Shown: one piece after another, positions 26,903 to 38,370 of the stretch | How the letters are laid out: every line of letters starts with the position of its first letter | Position numbering within the stretch: the first letter of the stretch is position 1 | Origin: Hydra vulgaris | Taxonomy: Eukaryota; Cnidaria; Hydrozoa; Anthoathecata; Hydridae | Direction: 5' to 3' | DNA: 64,000 bases | NCBI RefSeq assembly: GCF_038396675.1 | Contig: NC_088926.1 | Coordinates: forward strand, 23,507,501-23,571,500 | The notes under the pieces: generated by a model | Database searches by the model: none | Told to the model about the DNA's origin: nothing | The model's input: the letters and a program-made list of their open reading frames with translations, nothing else | Translations under genes and position numbers: made by a program

Positions 26903-27590
26903 TTAAAAAGAAAGAGTTGTTTCATCGGCAGAGGCATGTTCGCGGCATTTTTTCATGCAAAAATACTCTTCATTAAACTTGTATTTTTTGGGTAAACACA
27001 ATCGATAAACCCAAGACTTGCAACTAAAAGCTTCACATTGGTACCATATTTTGTTTTGAGTTGGCAAAAACAAAATTTTCTGTGACACATTTTGCATCTC
27101 TTGTCTTTTGTCTTTGTCTTGTCTCGGTTTTTTTGAACGTTGCACTTGCTAAGTATCATCTGTAGCTTCTCTGAAGTGAATTTTGCGTTTCTTAAATTAC
27201 TTGACTTTTTTGCTGACTCTTTTGGTTATTTGTTGCGTGTCGATATGGTGGCGCTGTAAAGCATTTTTCAAATTGCCTTCGAGTCTATCTGTGAAGTGTT
27301 GCAACATTTGATACGTTTGAGCAGGAGTCACTGGTGTTGTTGTTAAATTTTGAAGTTGGCGAATCGTTGGAGTTTGATGCTGACTGATGTTAGATGATGA
27401 TATAGGCTGGGATGAGGATGATGAAGCAGGCTCGGATGAGGATGATGAAACAGACTTGCATGAAGATGATGAAACAGGCTCAATTGAGAATTATAAAGCA
27501 GAATCGGATGAAGATGATGAAACAGGCTGAGATGGTAATTGAAATGTTTGATCAATTTGTAATTTTTAGATGGCAAAATTTTTTAGATAA
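26903..27590 (-). pseudogene. C-terminus of pogo-type transposase with PHD-like finger
   Basis: Reading down from about 27560, a Ser-rich linker (repeats of PVSSSS and SEPASSSS) leads to TPVTPAQTYQMLQHFTDRLE and a basic stretch. A Cys-rich finger follows: CKMCHRKFCFCQ, then WYQCEAFSCKSWVYRLCLP, ending EEYFC. This resembles the PHD-like finger at the end of many pogo-like proteins. The catalytic core and DNA-binding region are absent through deletion. At least two frame changes occur, near 27190 and within 27050-27090. Confidence 0.72.
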
Positions 27591-28060
27591 ATAGCAAAAC
27601 TTTTTAGATAAATAGCAAAGACTGCTATATTTATTTACGTTTTAAATAACTAATAACTATTAATTGGTTTAACCGCGCTCATATTAATGCATAAGTGTGA
27701 GCAATAAGCATGCTTACTCTTCTCCCGAAAAACATTTATATTGGTTTTTTGCTCATAACTAGCAAATTCAATTTTGAAAAAAAAATCTTGATGGTCATAA
27801 AATTTTCTACAAAACAGCCTTTTTTGTTTAGTAAAATTTAATTTTAGTTTTTGAAGTTTTGAAGTTAATTTTTTAGAAAAAAAAATTCTTTTTTTTTACA
27901 AGGGTGAGAATTTTAAGGTTTGCTAAGGCAAATTTAAATTTTTTAAAAAAATTTTTACTTCTTTAGATAGAGCACAAAATTCTCTACAAAAAACGGGGTC
28001 TGGCATTTTAAAAGATTTTTTGTTTTAGCTTTCAATAAATACTCTTACCCCAGTTTACTC

Positions 28061-28622
28061 TATGTTTTAAACATTTCTGTTATGTTTTTAATTATTTACG
28101 GATTGATTTGAATTCTTCTTTCCAAATTGTAATCTTTATATAAAGGTTTGACTAATGTAATTTTCACAGAGAACGCACATTACGTATTCTGTAGATAAAA
28201 TCTTTTTTTTTTGTATTTCTTAATTTTAAAATGATTTTTAAATGGTGCTCAAGTGTCTTGATAAAGAAAAACTAAACAATACAGTTTTTGTACCAAAAAA
28301 AAAAAATTTAGCAAGATGAAATTCCTCGTAGAACAAGTCATTTTGTTTTTAGGCATATTTGCAAAGAAAAATAAAATGCGATTTATTAAAAAATAAAAAT
28401 AAAAAAAGCATTATTCAACAGTTTTTCAAAACTATCATATTAAAACAGCTTCGCTCAAACTTTGCAAGAAACTTTTGCTCATTTCTGATTTTTAGGATTT
28501 TTTTTTTTTTACTACATTTTTTTTTTTTTTAGTATATATATATATATTTTTAGTACATTTTTTTTTTAGTATATTTTACAACTACAATGTAACAAGTTAC
28601 CATTCCAAAACAGCAGGTTGAT

Positions 28623-28623
<1 letters not shown>
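28061..28623. other. No gene seen
   Basis: AT-rich with several long T or A runs (for example 28495-28540). Nothing else supported. Confidence 0.6.
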
Positions 28624-28712
<89 letters not shown>

Positions 28713-28714
28713 TA
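28624..28714. repeat. (TA)n microsatellite
   Basis: About 90 bp of TA repeats. Confidence 0.95.
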
Positions 28715-29019
28715 TATCGTAAGCATAAAAGTCTAAAATATACAAAGCTTACTTTGAATACAATAGACTTTAATATCGAAGAAACAGTCGTATACAACAT
28801 CATGTTGTTACCCATTAAATAAAAACATAACAAATAAACGTTTTATATCTGCACTATTTTGGATAAGGTTATAACAACTAAAACAATACTTCGTATCTAC
28901 GTATACTGTATTTTTACATCATGGCAAGTTTCTTATTGGTTCATAATTGACTTTTGCTTTTTTTTTTTTTGTTTTTCTGGTAATCAAGTTAATTCAAAAT
29001 ACCGCAGAGGATCATTTAA

Positions 29020-29139
29020 CAAGGTAGTTCAGTCTATCTTCCTTGCCAATGTCGCAAACGTATAGAGAGATCAAACATTAAACTTCGCATCTCTGGACTC
29101 TGAGGCCACTGCTTAAACTAATGCACCACGGCTGCTCAT
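29020..29139 (-). mobile_element. tRNA-derived SINE
   Basis: Minus strand: GCCGTGGTGCATTAGTTTAAGC is an A-box-like region and AATGTTTGATCTCTC a weaker B box at tRNA-like spacing. A non-tRNA body (CGTTTGCGACATTGGC) follows. It is too degenerate to be a working tRNA. Confidence 0.55.
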
Positions 29140-29254
29140 ATATTATATTAATTAACAATATCCTGATTACCAGTACCTTACTTATTGATCGCGTGATATT
29201 AAATTGAGATTTCAACACCAAATCTGCGTTTAAGTAAAAATAATGTTAACTAAA

Positions 29255-29998
29255 CTTCAATTATGGGAAGCTTAAAAGAATCTATAACAAACAAAAACAT
29301 GCAAGTAGAATTATTTTCGGCGTCAACAGAACTGTTAATGGGGAATCTCTTTTTATGAAACTTAATGCACTCAATGTTTATAAACTTAACATATACCAAG
29401 TTAGGCTTTTAATGTTTAAGTCAAAACATGGTATATCTCTTAATATATTTCACTCTTACTTCACCAAAATTATTGATAAATGCCTCACAAAGTTTTCAAC
29501 TAATGATTTTGTTGTTCCAAGATCTTATTTAAAACTTAGTTCATTTTAAATTCAATACCGTGGACCATTTATATGGAAAAGTTTTTTGAGAAATATTATT
29601 ACAAATAAAAATCTTCTAAACTTCTCCCCAGAACAATTCAAAAGAGCATCCAAACGATTTCTATTAAAAAATAACTTTGATCTTAAATTTTTTTTTAAGA
29701 ATTAGTACCAAAAATAATTAAACTATAAAAAGTCATCATTACTCACTTATTTTTGTTTTGATTTGTTTTTATTTTCTTCCTATAAAAAAAATTTAATAAT
29801 CAAAAGAAAAAATTGTATCTTATTATACGATGTACTATTTGTAATATATTGTGTTTTACTATATAATTTTTAACCTGTAAATTTTTAACTTTTAATTTGT
29901 TTCGTAAACCGAAGGCGACAATTTAAACGGGGGGCGATCGGGGGGCGATAAGACAATATGCTTCTTCTTCTTGCTCCGGCCATTTATTATATATATTC
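29255..29998 (+). mobile_element. LINE 3' end, same family as 20830-23290
   Basis: NYGKLKRIYNKQKHASRII to MKLNALNVYKLNIYQVRLLM and FVVPRSYLKLSSF match the C-terminus of the LINE at 20830-23290 closely, with one stop at about 29548. The 3' tail contains the same GATAAGACA..ATG..CTTCTTCTTGCTCC GGCCATTTATTATATAT stretch. Strongly 5'-truncated. Confidence 0.85.
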
Positions 29999-30683
29999 GA
30001 TCTTTTTTATTGCAAATTTTACGGCCAAGTAAAAATAAATAAATATTTTAAATAAATATATTAAATAAATATTTTAATAAATAAATTACTTTTAAACTTG
30101 TTTTTTATTTGTTTAAATAACAAATGTTTATATTCAACTTTTTTTCTAATTATTTTACATTCAATATAATGCAAAATAGTAATGTTTATAAAAAATAATT
30201 TTCAAAAACACCGCCAATATCAATGTCTAACTTAACCATAAGATTCTATTTCTCCTCATGAAACAAAAGCTAGATAATTCAGTGAAAGATCACTCAATTG
30301 CGTTTGGAGTTTATACACAAACAACTTTTTTTTTTACTTTTTTTTTTTAAATGAAAAAGGTCTTTAAATGTCTTAAAATTTTGTTTTCCAAAAATTTTAA
30401 ATTATTATTTGAAACATTGACGAAGGCCCCGCGAGTAAGGTGAGCAAAAAATTAAAAATAACATTTACAGACTTCAGATGTGCAGATTAGGAAAATTTCA
30501 AAGAAATCTTTCTTCAATAGTCTCTATTATAAATATTTCCTTGTCATTTTAAGGTAGTTAAATAATGAACCTATTGTTACCTTTGTACAAAGCAATCTGT
30601 TACAAACATTTCATTTGCATCATATGGAAATGTTTTTCTCGTTATTTTTTACACTTTCAATATGAAACTTAAACAACAAGAAA
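29999..30683. other. Upstream region of the opsin gene
   Basis: AT-rich, no competing ORF. It presumably holds the promoter and 5' UTR of the opsin, but no specific box is convincing. Confidence 0.5.
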
Positions 30684-31622
30684 ATGGACGCAGAACAAAT
30701 TTTGTTAACAATAATTGTTGCATTTTCTATTTTTGGAAACACTACAGCGTTATACTGTCTTGCCAAAAAAAAGGTAAACAACTATACTATTTTGTGTATT
30801 AACTTATCCATTAGCGAAACACTTCAAAGTGTGTTTGGTTATTTACCAACCTTTTTTTTAAATAAAAGCTCACAAGAAGCTACGCTATTGTGTAAGTTAG
30901 CAGCATTCTTTACAGCATTTCCTTCGTTTGCTTCAATATCAATTCTCACTGCAGTAGCAATATCGAGGGTGGTGTTACTAGAAAAACCGTTTTTAAGCAA
31001 CCATAGCAGTAACAAAACTTTGTTTTTTAAAATAGGAATTGCATCGTGGATTTACTCACTATTTTGGGCGTCATTGCCATTATTGGGCTTATCTTGTTAT
31101 ACGCTTGAAGCTACGCGTTCTCGATGTGCCATTAACTGGACCCCAAAGCTGCTTTCCGAGAAAATATTTTTAATAATACTTGTGATATTCATTTTTTTTT
31201 TGCCGCTGCTTATAATTTTAGTGTCGTGTTTGTACACTGCAAGGGTGATTCGTCTTAAGTTTAAATATTTTTCAAATACTTATGGCAAAGAAAATATAGA
31301 AACAAAAAGGTTTAAATCAAAAGAGAACAAAGCAGTTTCATCTTTTATAATAATGGTTTTGACGTTTGTTATATGCTGGGCGCCGTATGCAACTATTGGT
31401 CTCTTATCCGCATTTACATCTTTAGCTATTCCAGTTGTACTCCTAAGAGTAGCTGCATTGTTTTCCAAGTTATCTGCAGTCGTCAATCCAATAATATACT
31501 ACTCTAAAGACAACTTGTACTACAATCTAACTGTTGCCGTTAAATTTAGAGCGTCGTTTTTAAGCAAATCTTTTCTAATTGAAGACGCAAAAAAGATAAC
31601 TAATAATCCATGCATATCATAA
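30684..31622 (+). CDS. Opsin (rhodopsin-class GPCR, cnidarian type)
   Basis: Single uninterrupted frame of 312 residues with seven hydrophobic segments. It is a light-sensing membrane receptor that should bind retinal and signal through a G protein. Evidence: FSKLSAVVNPIIY near residues 260-272 places K262 exactly at the retinal Schiff-base lysine and supplies the NPxxY motif. CWAPY lies at 231-235. C70 and C148 (in RCAINW) form the expected extracellular disulfide. E142 sits six residues before C148, matching the ancestral counterion site (181 in bovine numbering); the vertebrate site 113 corresponds to A73. Oddities are a very short N-terminus (the GN motif of helix 1 is already at 18-19), SRV in place of DRY at 94-96, and no introns. 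The ATG at AAGAAAATGG has a good context. This is the best host gene in the window. Confidence 0.92.
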   Translation: MDAEQILLTIIVAFSIFGNTTALYCLAKKKVNNYTILCINLSISETLQSVFGYLPTFFLNKSSQEATLLCKLAAFFTAFPSFASISILTAVAISRVVLLEKPFLSNHSSNKTLFFKIGIASWIYSLFWASLPLLGLSCYTLEATRSRCAINWTPKLLSEKIFLIILVIFIFFLPLLIILVSCLYTARVIRLKFKYFSNTYGKENIETKRFKSKENKAVSSFIIMVLTFVICWAPYATIGLLSAFTSLAIPVVLLRVAALFSKLSAVVNPIIYYSKDNLYYNLTVAVKFRASFLSKSFLIEDAKKITNNPCIS

Positions 31623-31653
31623 ATTTTATGAATGCTTTTGAATTGTATAAAAA

Positions 31654-31659
31654 ATAAAA
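31654..31659 (+). other. Polyadenylation signal, opsin
   Basis: AATAAA about 32 bases after the stop codon. A second AATAAA lies at 31708-31713. Confidence 0.5.
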
Positions 31660-31876
31660 AGTCTAATTATATGGGAATTTGTAGAAAGATCTTGATTAAT
31701 TAACTTTAATAAAGCTTAAAATTTAAATCAGCAGTTTTAGAATTTCAGAGTAGCAATAGTTACCCCTTTCCTTTAAATATTTGGTTCACTTTTATAATAT
31801 TTTTATCAGAAATATTTTGAGTGCTCTAGTTCATATTAAAAAAAAAACTTACTTAAATTAGTTCAGTTGGCTTTGG

Positions 31877-31948
31877 TATTCCAATCTTTAACATATATAA
31901 CAAAGCAAATAAAAAGTAAAAAAAAAAAGGATGTTAAAGATTGGAATA
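31877..31948. repeat. 18-bp perfect inverted repeat
   Basis: TATTCCAATCTTTAACAT at 31877-31894 and its exact complement at 31931-31948, 36 bases apart. Confidence 0.9.
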
Positions 31949-31975
31949 TCTATGTTATCCCAATCTTAAACATAT

Positions 31976-32015
31976 ATTTTTTTTACGTCCGCATTTCTTG
32001 CGGACGTGAAAAAAT
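31976..32015. repeat. Terminator-like hairpin
   Basis: ACGTCCGC, a 7-base loop, then GCGGACGT, flanked by T and A runs that lengthen the stem. Its GC-rich core stands out in this AT-rich DNA. Confidence 0.85.
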
Positions 32016-33702
32016 TGCTTTCAACTTAGTTAATCTAAAATTAAAAAATCGCAAATAAAGTAATAAATAAATAGAATATAAATAAATTCAATAAAAAAAA
32101 AGTTTGAATAAGAAAAGAAAATTAAATTAAATAATAGATAATATAAGAAAATAATTAAAAAAATAATAAAGTGTAAAATCCAGCTGAGTAGATGCAAAAA
32201 AATGGGTTGGCTGAAAAATAAATTTTGTTTTGCGTTACAAATTGAGAAAATTTTGCGTGTTTTCTAAAAACATCTTATTTATTATTTATTTTTGATTTCA
32301 TAAATAATATTTAACAATACATACAATGTCTATAACATTATGCCAATAGTTAGGCAAAGAACATATGCCATTAGCGTTGAATATTTTAAAGCTTTGAAAT
32401 AAAAAGTGAATAAGGTGCTGTTGAAATACATCCTAGTTGTCAAAACGTTCATAGCGCAAGCTGTTGCTTACTAATTAAAACAAATATTCATTTGGCAATT
32501 TCAGAAAATGAAACTACTCTTTTCAGCAAAGCCTCAATAGCCTATGCCCCGTCTATTTTGCAATGTCAGAATGGGCGTTAAGATTGAGGAAGTAAACTTT
32601 GTTGTAGCTCGAGCGTTTTTTCAAGAGTATTACTTAAGGCTTGTTAAGTAATCACAGTAGGCTGATTCCGTAATTGTGGTGTTTGTAAAAAGAAGTTTTA
32701 GTACACAATGACGTGAATGTTTCATTAAACTGAAAGCAATACCATTTTGAGCCCTTGATTGAATTTTGGAATTGACTTTGACGGTTATTCCGGCCTGAGC
32801 CAATTTTTGTGTGGTTTACGTAGAGTATCGTCTTTTTTACTCTGTAATGATATGTTTAATCCAGTTAAACGAGGTGCAAACACCAAAGTTTTATGCAGGT
32901 GTCTGCATGATATTATAATGCGAAATAAATCTAAGTTAAATCTTCAAGCAAATTTTCTTTAACTAAAAGTTCTTCTGCAGATGTAACTTTTGACTGGGTG
33001 GATACCTTATGGGCTTGATTTAAAAATTTAAAAATATCAAAATACTCGCAAAAACTTTTAAAATATTTCTTAATAAATTTTTTTTAAATGAAAAAAAAAA
33101 TTTATTAAGAAATATTTTAAAAGATTTTGTTCATAAAATATTTAGAGTTAGCAACTGTCTTCAAATAAAAGTTTTTTTTAAAAATATATATAATTTGAAT
33201 GTTTACATAGGTTTCCAGCCCGTTTTTGAGCAGTTTTATTTAAGAGTAAGCAAGAAATAGCAAATTATGATTTCAACTTTTTTTAAAGATCTACATTTGT
33301 CTTCTTTTAAGTCTTGATAAGCTTTTATTGCAAAGGTATTCAAAGTCTTAAACAAAGTGATGTGTTCAGGATTTTATAGTGTTCGCAATGAGTAACTTAA
33401 AAAAAAAAAAAAAATACTAATATTTTTTAGTTCATAATTTTGTCAAATAAGAATTAAAAAATATTTATATTTATTTATTTTTTTTTTTTTTATTTTTTTC
33501 AAAAGCAGTATACTGATTTTGATTTTTAACTTTTATGGATTAAATTTTTGCTCTAATAGCAAAAAAAAACATTTAAACTTTTCTTAAATATATTTAAAAA
33601 AAATTTCAAATGCAAAACAAGAGCAGGATATATATAGTTGAGACTGCTCTTTTAAAAGATTTTCGGTTCAAGTTATTTTTACAAGTTATGCAGTTTTGTA
33701 TA
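32016..33702. other. No gene seen
   Basis: AT-rich. A few weak short frames (for example 32759-32962) have no family resemblance. A long A/T hairpin lies at 33056-33122. Confidence 0.6.
33056..33122. repeat. A/T-rich hairpin, about 29-bp arms
   Basis: TTTTAAAATATTTCTTAATA followed by T runs, and the complement after a 5-base spacer. No clear mismatches. Confidence 0.88.
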
Positions 33703-33930
33703 ATTTTTTAAGTGTAAGTCAAGCCATAAAATGTTGCAAAAATCAGCCTGGAGAAACGTGGTAAAATATAAGAAAAGGTCTTTTGAACATGATGTTATAT
33801 TGATAACATATAAATTTTGCCTGAAGAAGCAGCAGAGGCAAGAAATAAATATTTTAAACTATATAGGGAAGATTACAGCAGAAAATTTAGCAGAGTTGTT
33901 TGTAATATGGATTTCATTTACTTTTGCTAA

Positions 33931-33974
33931 TACCCGTAATATCTAAGCATCATACCCGTAATATCTGAGCATTA
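33931..33974 (+). repeat. 22-bp tandem duplication
   Basis: TACCCGTAATATCT(A/G)AGCAT plus two bases, two copies with about two differences. Confidence 0.9.
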
Positions 33975-34376
33975 TAAGGTCCGAAGCTTCTAAAAAAAAC
34001 AAACCTTTTAAACTTGAAGCTATCGAAATTTCTTTGCCTTATGAAGAAAACACCATTAAGGAAAATGACTATGCTAATGCCCGCGAATCAAACAAAAATG
34101 GATGAAGTACGTCTTCAGATTAGATTTCATATATAAATTTTATTATTTAAATCATTATTATTATTATTGTTTTTATTGAGTTGAAAATAGATGAACAAGT
34201 TTTTTTTTTTTTCACTTTTTCTACCTTTTATTGATTATCGGTAACTCCCATTGCATAATCTGTCGTTACGTGAGCATATTTTTGACTACAAAATGATTGT
34301 ATAAAAATAAGGTTTTAAAAAAATATTATTTACGATAAATTTAAGTCAAGCGTTGAAATTTAAAGTAGGTAGTAAA

Positions 34377-34408
34377 GTTTTACAATAACCTAATGGTTAT
34401 TGTAAAAC
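34377..34408. repeat. Perfect 14-bp hairpin
   Basis: GTTTTACAATAACC, TAAT loop, and exact complement, close to the right arm of the surrounding element. Confidence 0.9.
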
Positions 34409-34545
34409 AAATATGTAAAACCACATTTATATGTTATTATTATCTTCACGTTCAAAAGACCTATTGTGACATTTCACCACGTTTCTCCAGGCTGGTTTTT
34501 CAACATATTATGGCTTGATCTATATTCTTGATACACTTAAAAAAA

Positions 34546-36680
34546 CAGCTGGCAAAATGTGTTATAAATGTACTTTTATTGAATTACACAAACAGTAAAT
34601 TTACAAAACTTTTTTTTTTTTGGTAACCTTGATGAATCTTTTTTAAAAAATTTTATTTTCTCAAAAAAATTTTATTGAAGTATTTCACTTTGATGATATT
34701 TTTACATTTATAAACATACTTTTAATATTTATTAATATGCTTCTTGAATATTTATATTTGAAATATTTCACTGCATTGAACAAAAATATATTGCGGGAAC
34801 TTTGATCAAATACTCCACTGTGACGAGATTTATTTTTTATAAAATAATGATAACTTTAATAAATATTCAAATCGTATTACAAATTATCGTCTTATTAAGT
34901 AATACGGGTTTTAGCTGTTAAATTAATCTTATGTTGGGTTACTGGAGGCGTTTTTTGAGGGCATTTTTATTTCTGTACTCCAATAGCCATAAATTTTCAA
35001 AGTATAATTATTTTAATAAAACATAGCGTGTTTCTCTATTTAAAAAATAAAATCCTTTTAACCTCCTCAAAAATTTCTTTATTTAATTTTGTACTCAACA
35101 AGCATAGATTAGAGATATTTTTGCATTATTGAATTTGCGAAAAAAAAAAATACTCTCATGATTTTTAACGAACTAAGTGTCCTTAGAATTTTTCTCATCA
35201 ATTGAGCCGTCACAATAGCAACACGAGGATTTTCAACCGTGAGCCGATATGTGAAAAAAACTTATGGTTAAAGTCATTTAAAATTTACACTGCATTTTTA
35301 ATCAAAATAAGGTAATTACAGATATTACTTACAGAAATTAGGTATTTAAAGTAAATCTTAAGATGATGTTGATAAGTATGTGGTAAGAAGGTATACTTTA
35401 ACTGGTTAATTTTAAGAAGATAGAAATGTGTTTTCAGGTTCTAATAATTCTCCTGTACATTTCGAACTTGACCTAATATGATCACTTAGATGACTCTGAT
35501 GCACTTCTGGTATCGTGGTTAAAAAGCTATGCTTATGGGTCAAACAGATTTACGATAATCTTTAGATATTGTTTTCTTCTATCAATACCATCACGTACAA
35601 CAAAATTAAAAAATAGTATTCTGCAGAAACACTCTTCATTTAATAGCATTATAGGTCAACAGAGCAAATAATAAAATATTTATAAAAATTTCTATTATTC
35701 TTGAGCTAACATTTTTTTAAGTTGCAAAACAAAACAGTATTTTTAGGACCTTGTTGTAACATCACCATTGGTGTTTTGATATATCATTTATTTTAGTGCA
35801 CAAAAAATAATTCTGTAACCAAAATTTATATTATTTTAAGGCATTTAGATTGTGAAAAGGTATTTTGATGTTTCAGGGGTCACAAATAACTGGACTATTT
35901 GACACCATTTTGAGCCAAAATGTTCTGTTTATAAATTATCATAAGTGCAAGCTGATGCAAAAGTCTGAGTGTGAACCTACATAAGTGCAAATTGCCATAA
36001 GTACGTCGTACATAGTTTCATTTTTTAACTGTGATAAATGTAAATAAAACTAATGTAAGAGCAAAATAACTATGAAAAATAAAATGATCATAAAAACCGT
36101 GTTCGAAATCATACACGTCAATCATATACATTTAAAAATAATGTCACAAAACATATATCAACTATTGTTACGATTTTTGCTTACGATTTGGGCAATGTAT
36201 GTTAGCATAAGATAATGGGGTATCTAAATTTTTTAAATCAAACAACGCCCAACATCTTCTCTCCAGATAAAATTATTTTTTAATTTGCAAAATTTTTTTA
36301 AATGATAAATTCATGATGTTTTGAAAAAGACTGTATTTAGAATGATATTAAAGTAAAGAATGCATTTAGAAAATAATTTGAAATTAAAAGTCACAACTAT
36401 GATGACAAATAAACTTTGCAAATTAGATGATATTGTAATGAAAGTAAGTATTTATGATGTAAAGGCAACTCTGGATAAACGCTTGTTTATCCAGAGTTTA
36501 GCAAATGTTTTAGATTTAATGAAAAACATTTTCCCTCAGTTATGCGAAGGCGAGTTTTTTCAAATTTAATATTAAAAAAAAATTATTGCTTTCTACTATA
36601 CTTTTCATAAAAAGAAAGTTGCCATAAACATTCAATATTTTAATCTATTTTAGGCTTTTTTATCAGTATTTACATTAGAT
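34546..36680. other. Gene-poor AT-rich stretch
   Basis: No supported gene, RNA or element over 2 kb, apart from a hairpin at 36467-36498. The 69-codon frame containing that hairpin (36360-36569) is not convincing. Confidence 0.55.
36467..36498. repeat. Perfect 14-bp hairpin
   Basis: AACTCTGGATAAAC, loop GCTT, exact complement. Confidence 0.93.
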
Positions 36681-37186
36681 TGGGGTTTTTGAAGTGCACT
36701 TTGTAATTATTCTACAAACTAGTTTTGTAGGTTTTACTCACTTAGTTTTGTAATTAACTTACACCCAAAACCTACTATGTAGTTAAAACAAAAGAAGTTT
36801 TATGACTTACAATACATACATAGCATCGCATTTTAAGTTTAAATAAACTTCGAATTATGCAAGTGGAACTACAAACACATTTGTTGTTGGCAAATTTATG
36901 ATAATTTATGATAATATGATATATTATGCCAGATATTTTTGAGTACACTTGTAGTTCTAACAATTAGTATACTTGTACTAAGAAGTTGTTGCCTATTTTA
37001 TTACAAGCTCAAAAAAAGCGAAGGCCATAAATTTGCTAATTACAAGTGTTTGGAGTTCTATTAACTCATTTTGAATTTTATTTGGAATTATAATGCTATG
37101 TATATATTGTAAGTGAGACTTCTGTTTTAACTACAGAGTAGATTTTTGGTGTAAATTAGTTACAAACGCGTACTTTAAAAACCCAG
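36681..37186. mobile_element. Fold-back element, about 505 bp
   Basis: Ends TGGGGTTTTTGAAGTGCAC and, inverted, CTGGGTTTTTAAAGTACGC. Much of each half pairs with the other. TTAACTTACACCCAAAACCT, TGTAGTTAAAACA and CTTACAATA.ATACATAGCAT in the left half have complements in the right. Further in, GAACTACAAACAC and GCAAATTTATG pair as well. No gene inside. Confidence 0.82.
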
Positions 37187-37391
37187 GCATTTAATTTAAA
37201 TGGGAATAAAGATATACAAACATCATCTGCTTGTTACAAAGTATATTCGGAGTTGTCAGCAAACAAGTTAATTGCATCAACAATAATAATAATGATAAAA
37301 AACTTATTAAACTTCAAATCAAGTTGGTATTAGTTTTTCGATTAAAATTTCTACATAGGTTAGCTGTTTTTTAGCAAACCACTTTCTTAGT

Positions 37392-37484
37392 TAGAAATAC
37401 AAAATTATATTTGTGTCTGTTATATAACCTCGATAGATATTTTTTTAAATGACTTAACAGACACAAACATATTTTTTTATTTCT
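37392..37484. repeat. 28-bp imperfect inverted repeat
   Basis: AGAAATACAAAATTATATTT plus GTGTCTGT pairs with 37457-37484 at about 24 of 28 bases. Confidence 0.7.
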
Positions 37485-37534
37485 ATCTACTTTCTAACTT
37501 ATTTATAAATTTTTAATCTATCCACAACTTAAAC

Positions 37535-37727
37535 TTACCTAAGTCAACTCCTAAAAAAAAAAGATTACACAATTTTATATAAAGGATCTTGTCGATCGCA
37601 TAGCCCTATATAAAAGTATGAAAAAGCATAATTACACTTTTCATATTTTAATCAAAAGCTATGTTCGATAGAAAAGGTCATCCGTATAAATTTGTATTAT
37701 CTTTTTTTTAAGAGTTGACTAAGGTAA
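37535..37727. mobile_element. MITE forming one long hairpin
   Basis: The left arm TTACCTAAGTCAACTCCTAA and inverted right arm TTACCTTAGTCAACTCTTAA stay similar inward through GAT.ACACAA.TTTATA and TCTAT/GTCGATCG to CATAGC. Together they leave only a short loop in 193 bp. A transcript would fold into a long imperfect hairpin. Confidence 0.8.
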
Positions 37728-37899
37728 ATTAAAATTGTGAATAGAATCCTTCGTTAAGTATTTATGATTATTTTTTGAAAATCAAATGTTAAAAAAATTC
37801 GGAACAATATTAGTTTGATATTTAAACGTGAACAAGTTTTTGAAAGATATTATATTATACAATAGGTATATATAATTAATGCCAAGCAAACATTGTTTT

Positions 37900-38370
37900 A
37901 GTGGGTTTGGAGTGGACCTATATAGGCATTTTTTAGCGGGTAATTGGAGTTTCGCTCATCGGTTACTTACTAATATTCAAAGAGATTTTATTTAATTTTG
38001 AAAGTTTTCTAACTCACAATTTCTATATAGAAACATATCATTTGCATAATTTAGGTAAAAAAGTACGGGTTGAAGAATATAGCCTTGGGAAACTCTACTG
38101 CGTATGTTTTCTAATTTTGTACCAGTCGAACTTCTAATCTAAATTGCTGTTTATTATTCCAAATGTTTCACGGATTGATGAGCAAAAGTTTCATTTTATA
38201 AACAAACTCATATAAAATTTGATTGGCTAATTCAGCTATTGTGTAATTAACTGAATGCTTTTTTCAAAAACCAAACTGTTTGATGAACGAAGTATTTTGT
38301 TTTTAAAGATAATTATACAGTCTAATATACATAATATACTGGAGCAGCTTTGAAAAACAGAATAGAAGGG
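37900..38370 (-). pseudogene. LINE reverse transcriptase fragment, highly decayed
   Basis: In broken minus-strand frames, VSQGYILQPVLFYLNYANDMF-like residues near 38090-38030 resemble the VPQGSILGPLLFLIYINDM block. EKSIQLI near 38245 resembles the preceding block. Many stops. Confidence 0.5.

Larger units (their letters stand above)
26507..28060 (-). mobile_element. pogo-type DNA transposon, internally deleted
   Basis: Both ends carry the same 21-bp TIR, starting GAGTAAACTGGGGTAAG, without mismatch. The flanks are TA on each side (26505-26506, 28061-28062), the target duplication of the Tc1/mariner/pogo group. At 1554 bp it keeps only the C-terminal part of the transposase gene (minus strand), so it is non-autonomous. 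The perfect TIRs suggest relatively recent movement by a transposase supplied from elsewhere. Confidence 0.9.
33703..34545. mobile_element. Non-autonomous element with ~115-bp inverted ends
   Basis: The left arm (33703-33822) and the inverted right arm (34425-34545) share CAAGCCATAA.ATGTTG, CAGCCTGGAGAAACGTGGT, GGTCTTTTGAAC and AACATATAAAT. The left arm lacks about a dozen bases present in the right. The middle contains a 22-bp tandem duplication and a 14-bp hairpin but no gene; the 71-codon frame at 33731-33946 overlaps the arm and is not credible. Confidence 0.8.

Noticed and set aside
33731..33946. 71-codon plus-strand frame
   Set aside because: Overlaps the left inverted arm of a non-coding element; the inverted copy does not preserve the frame.
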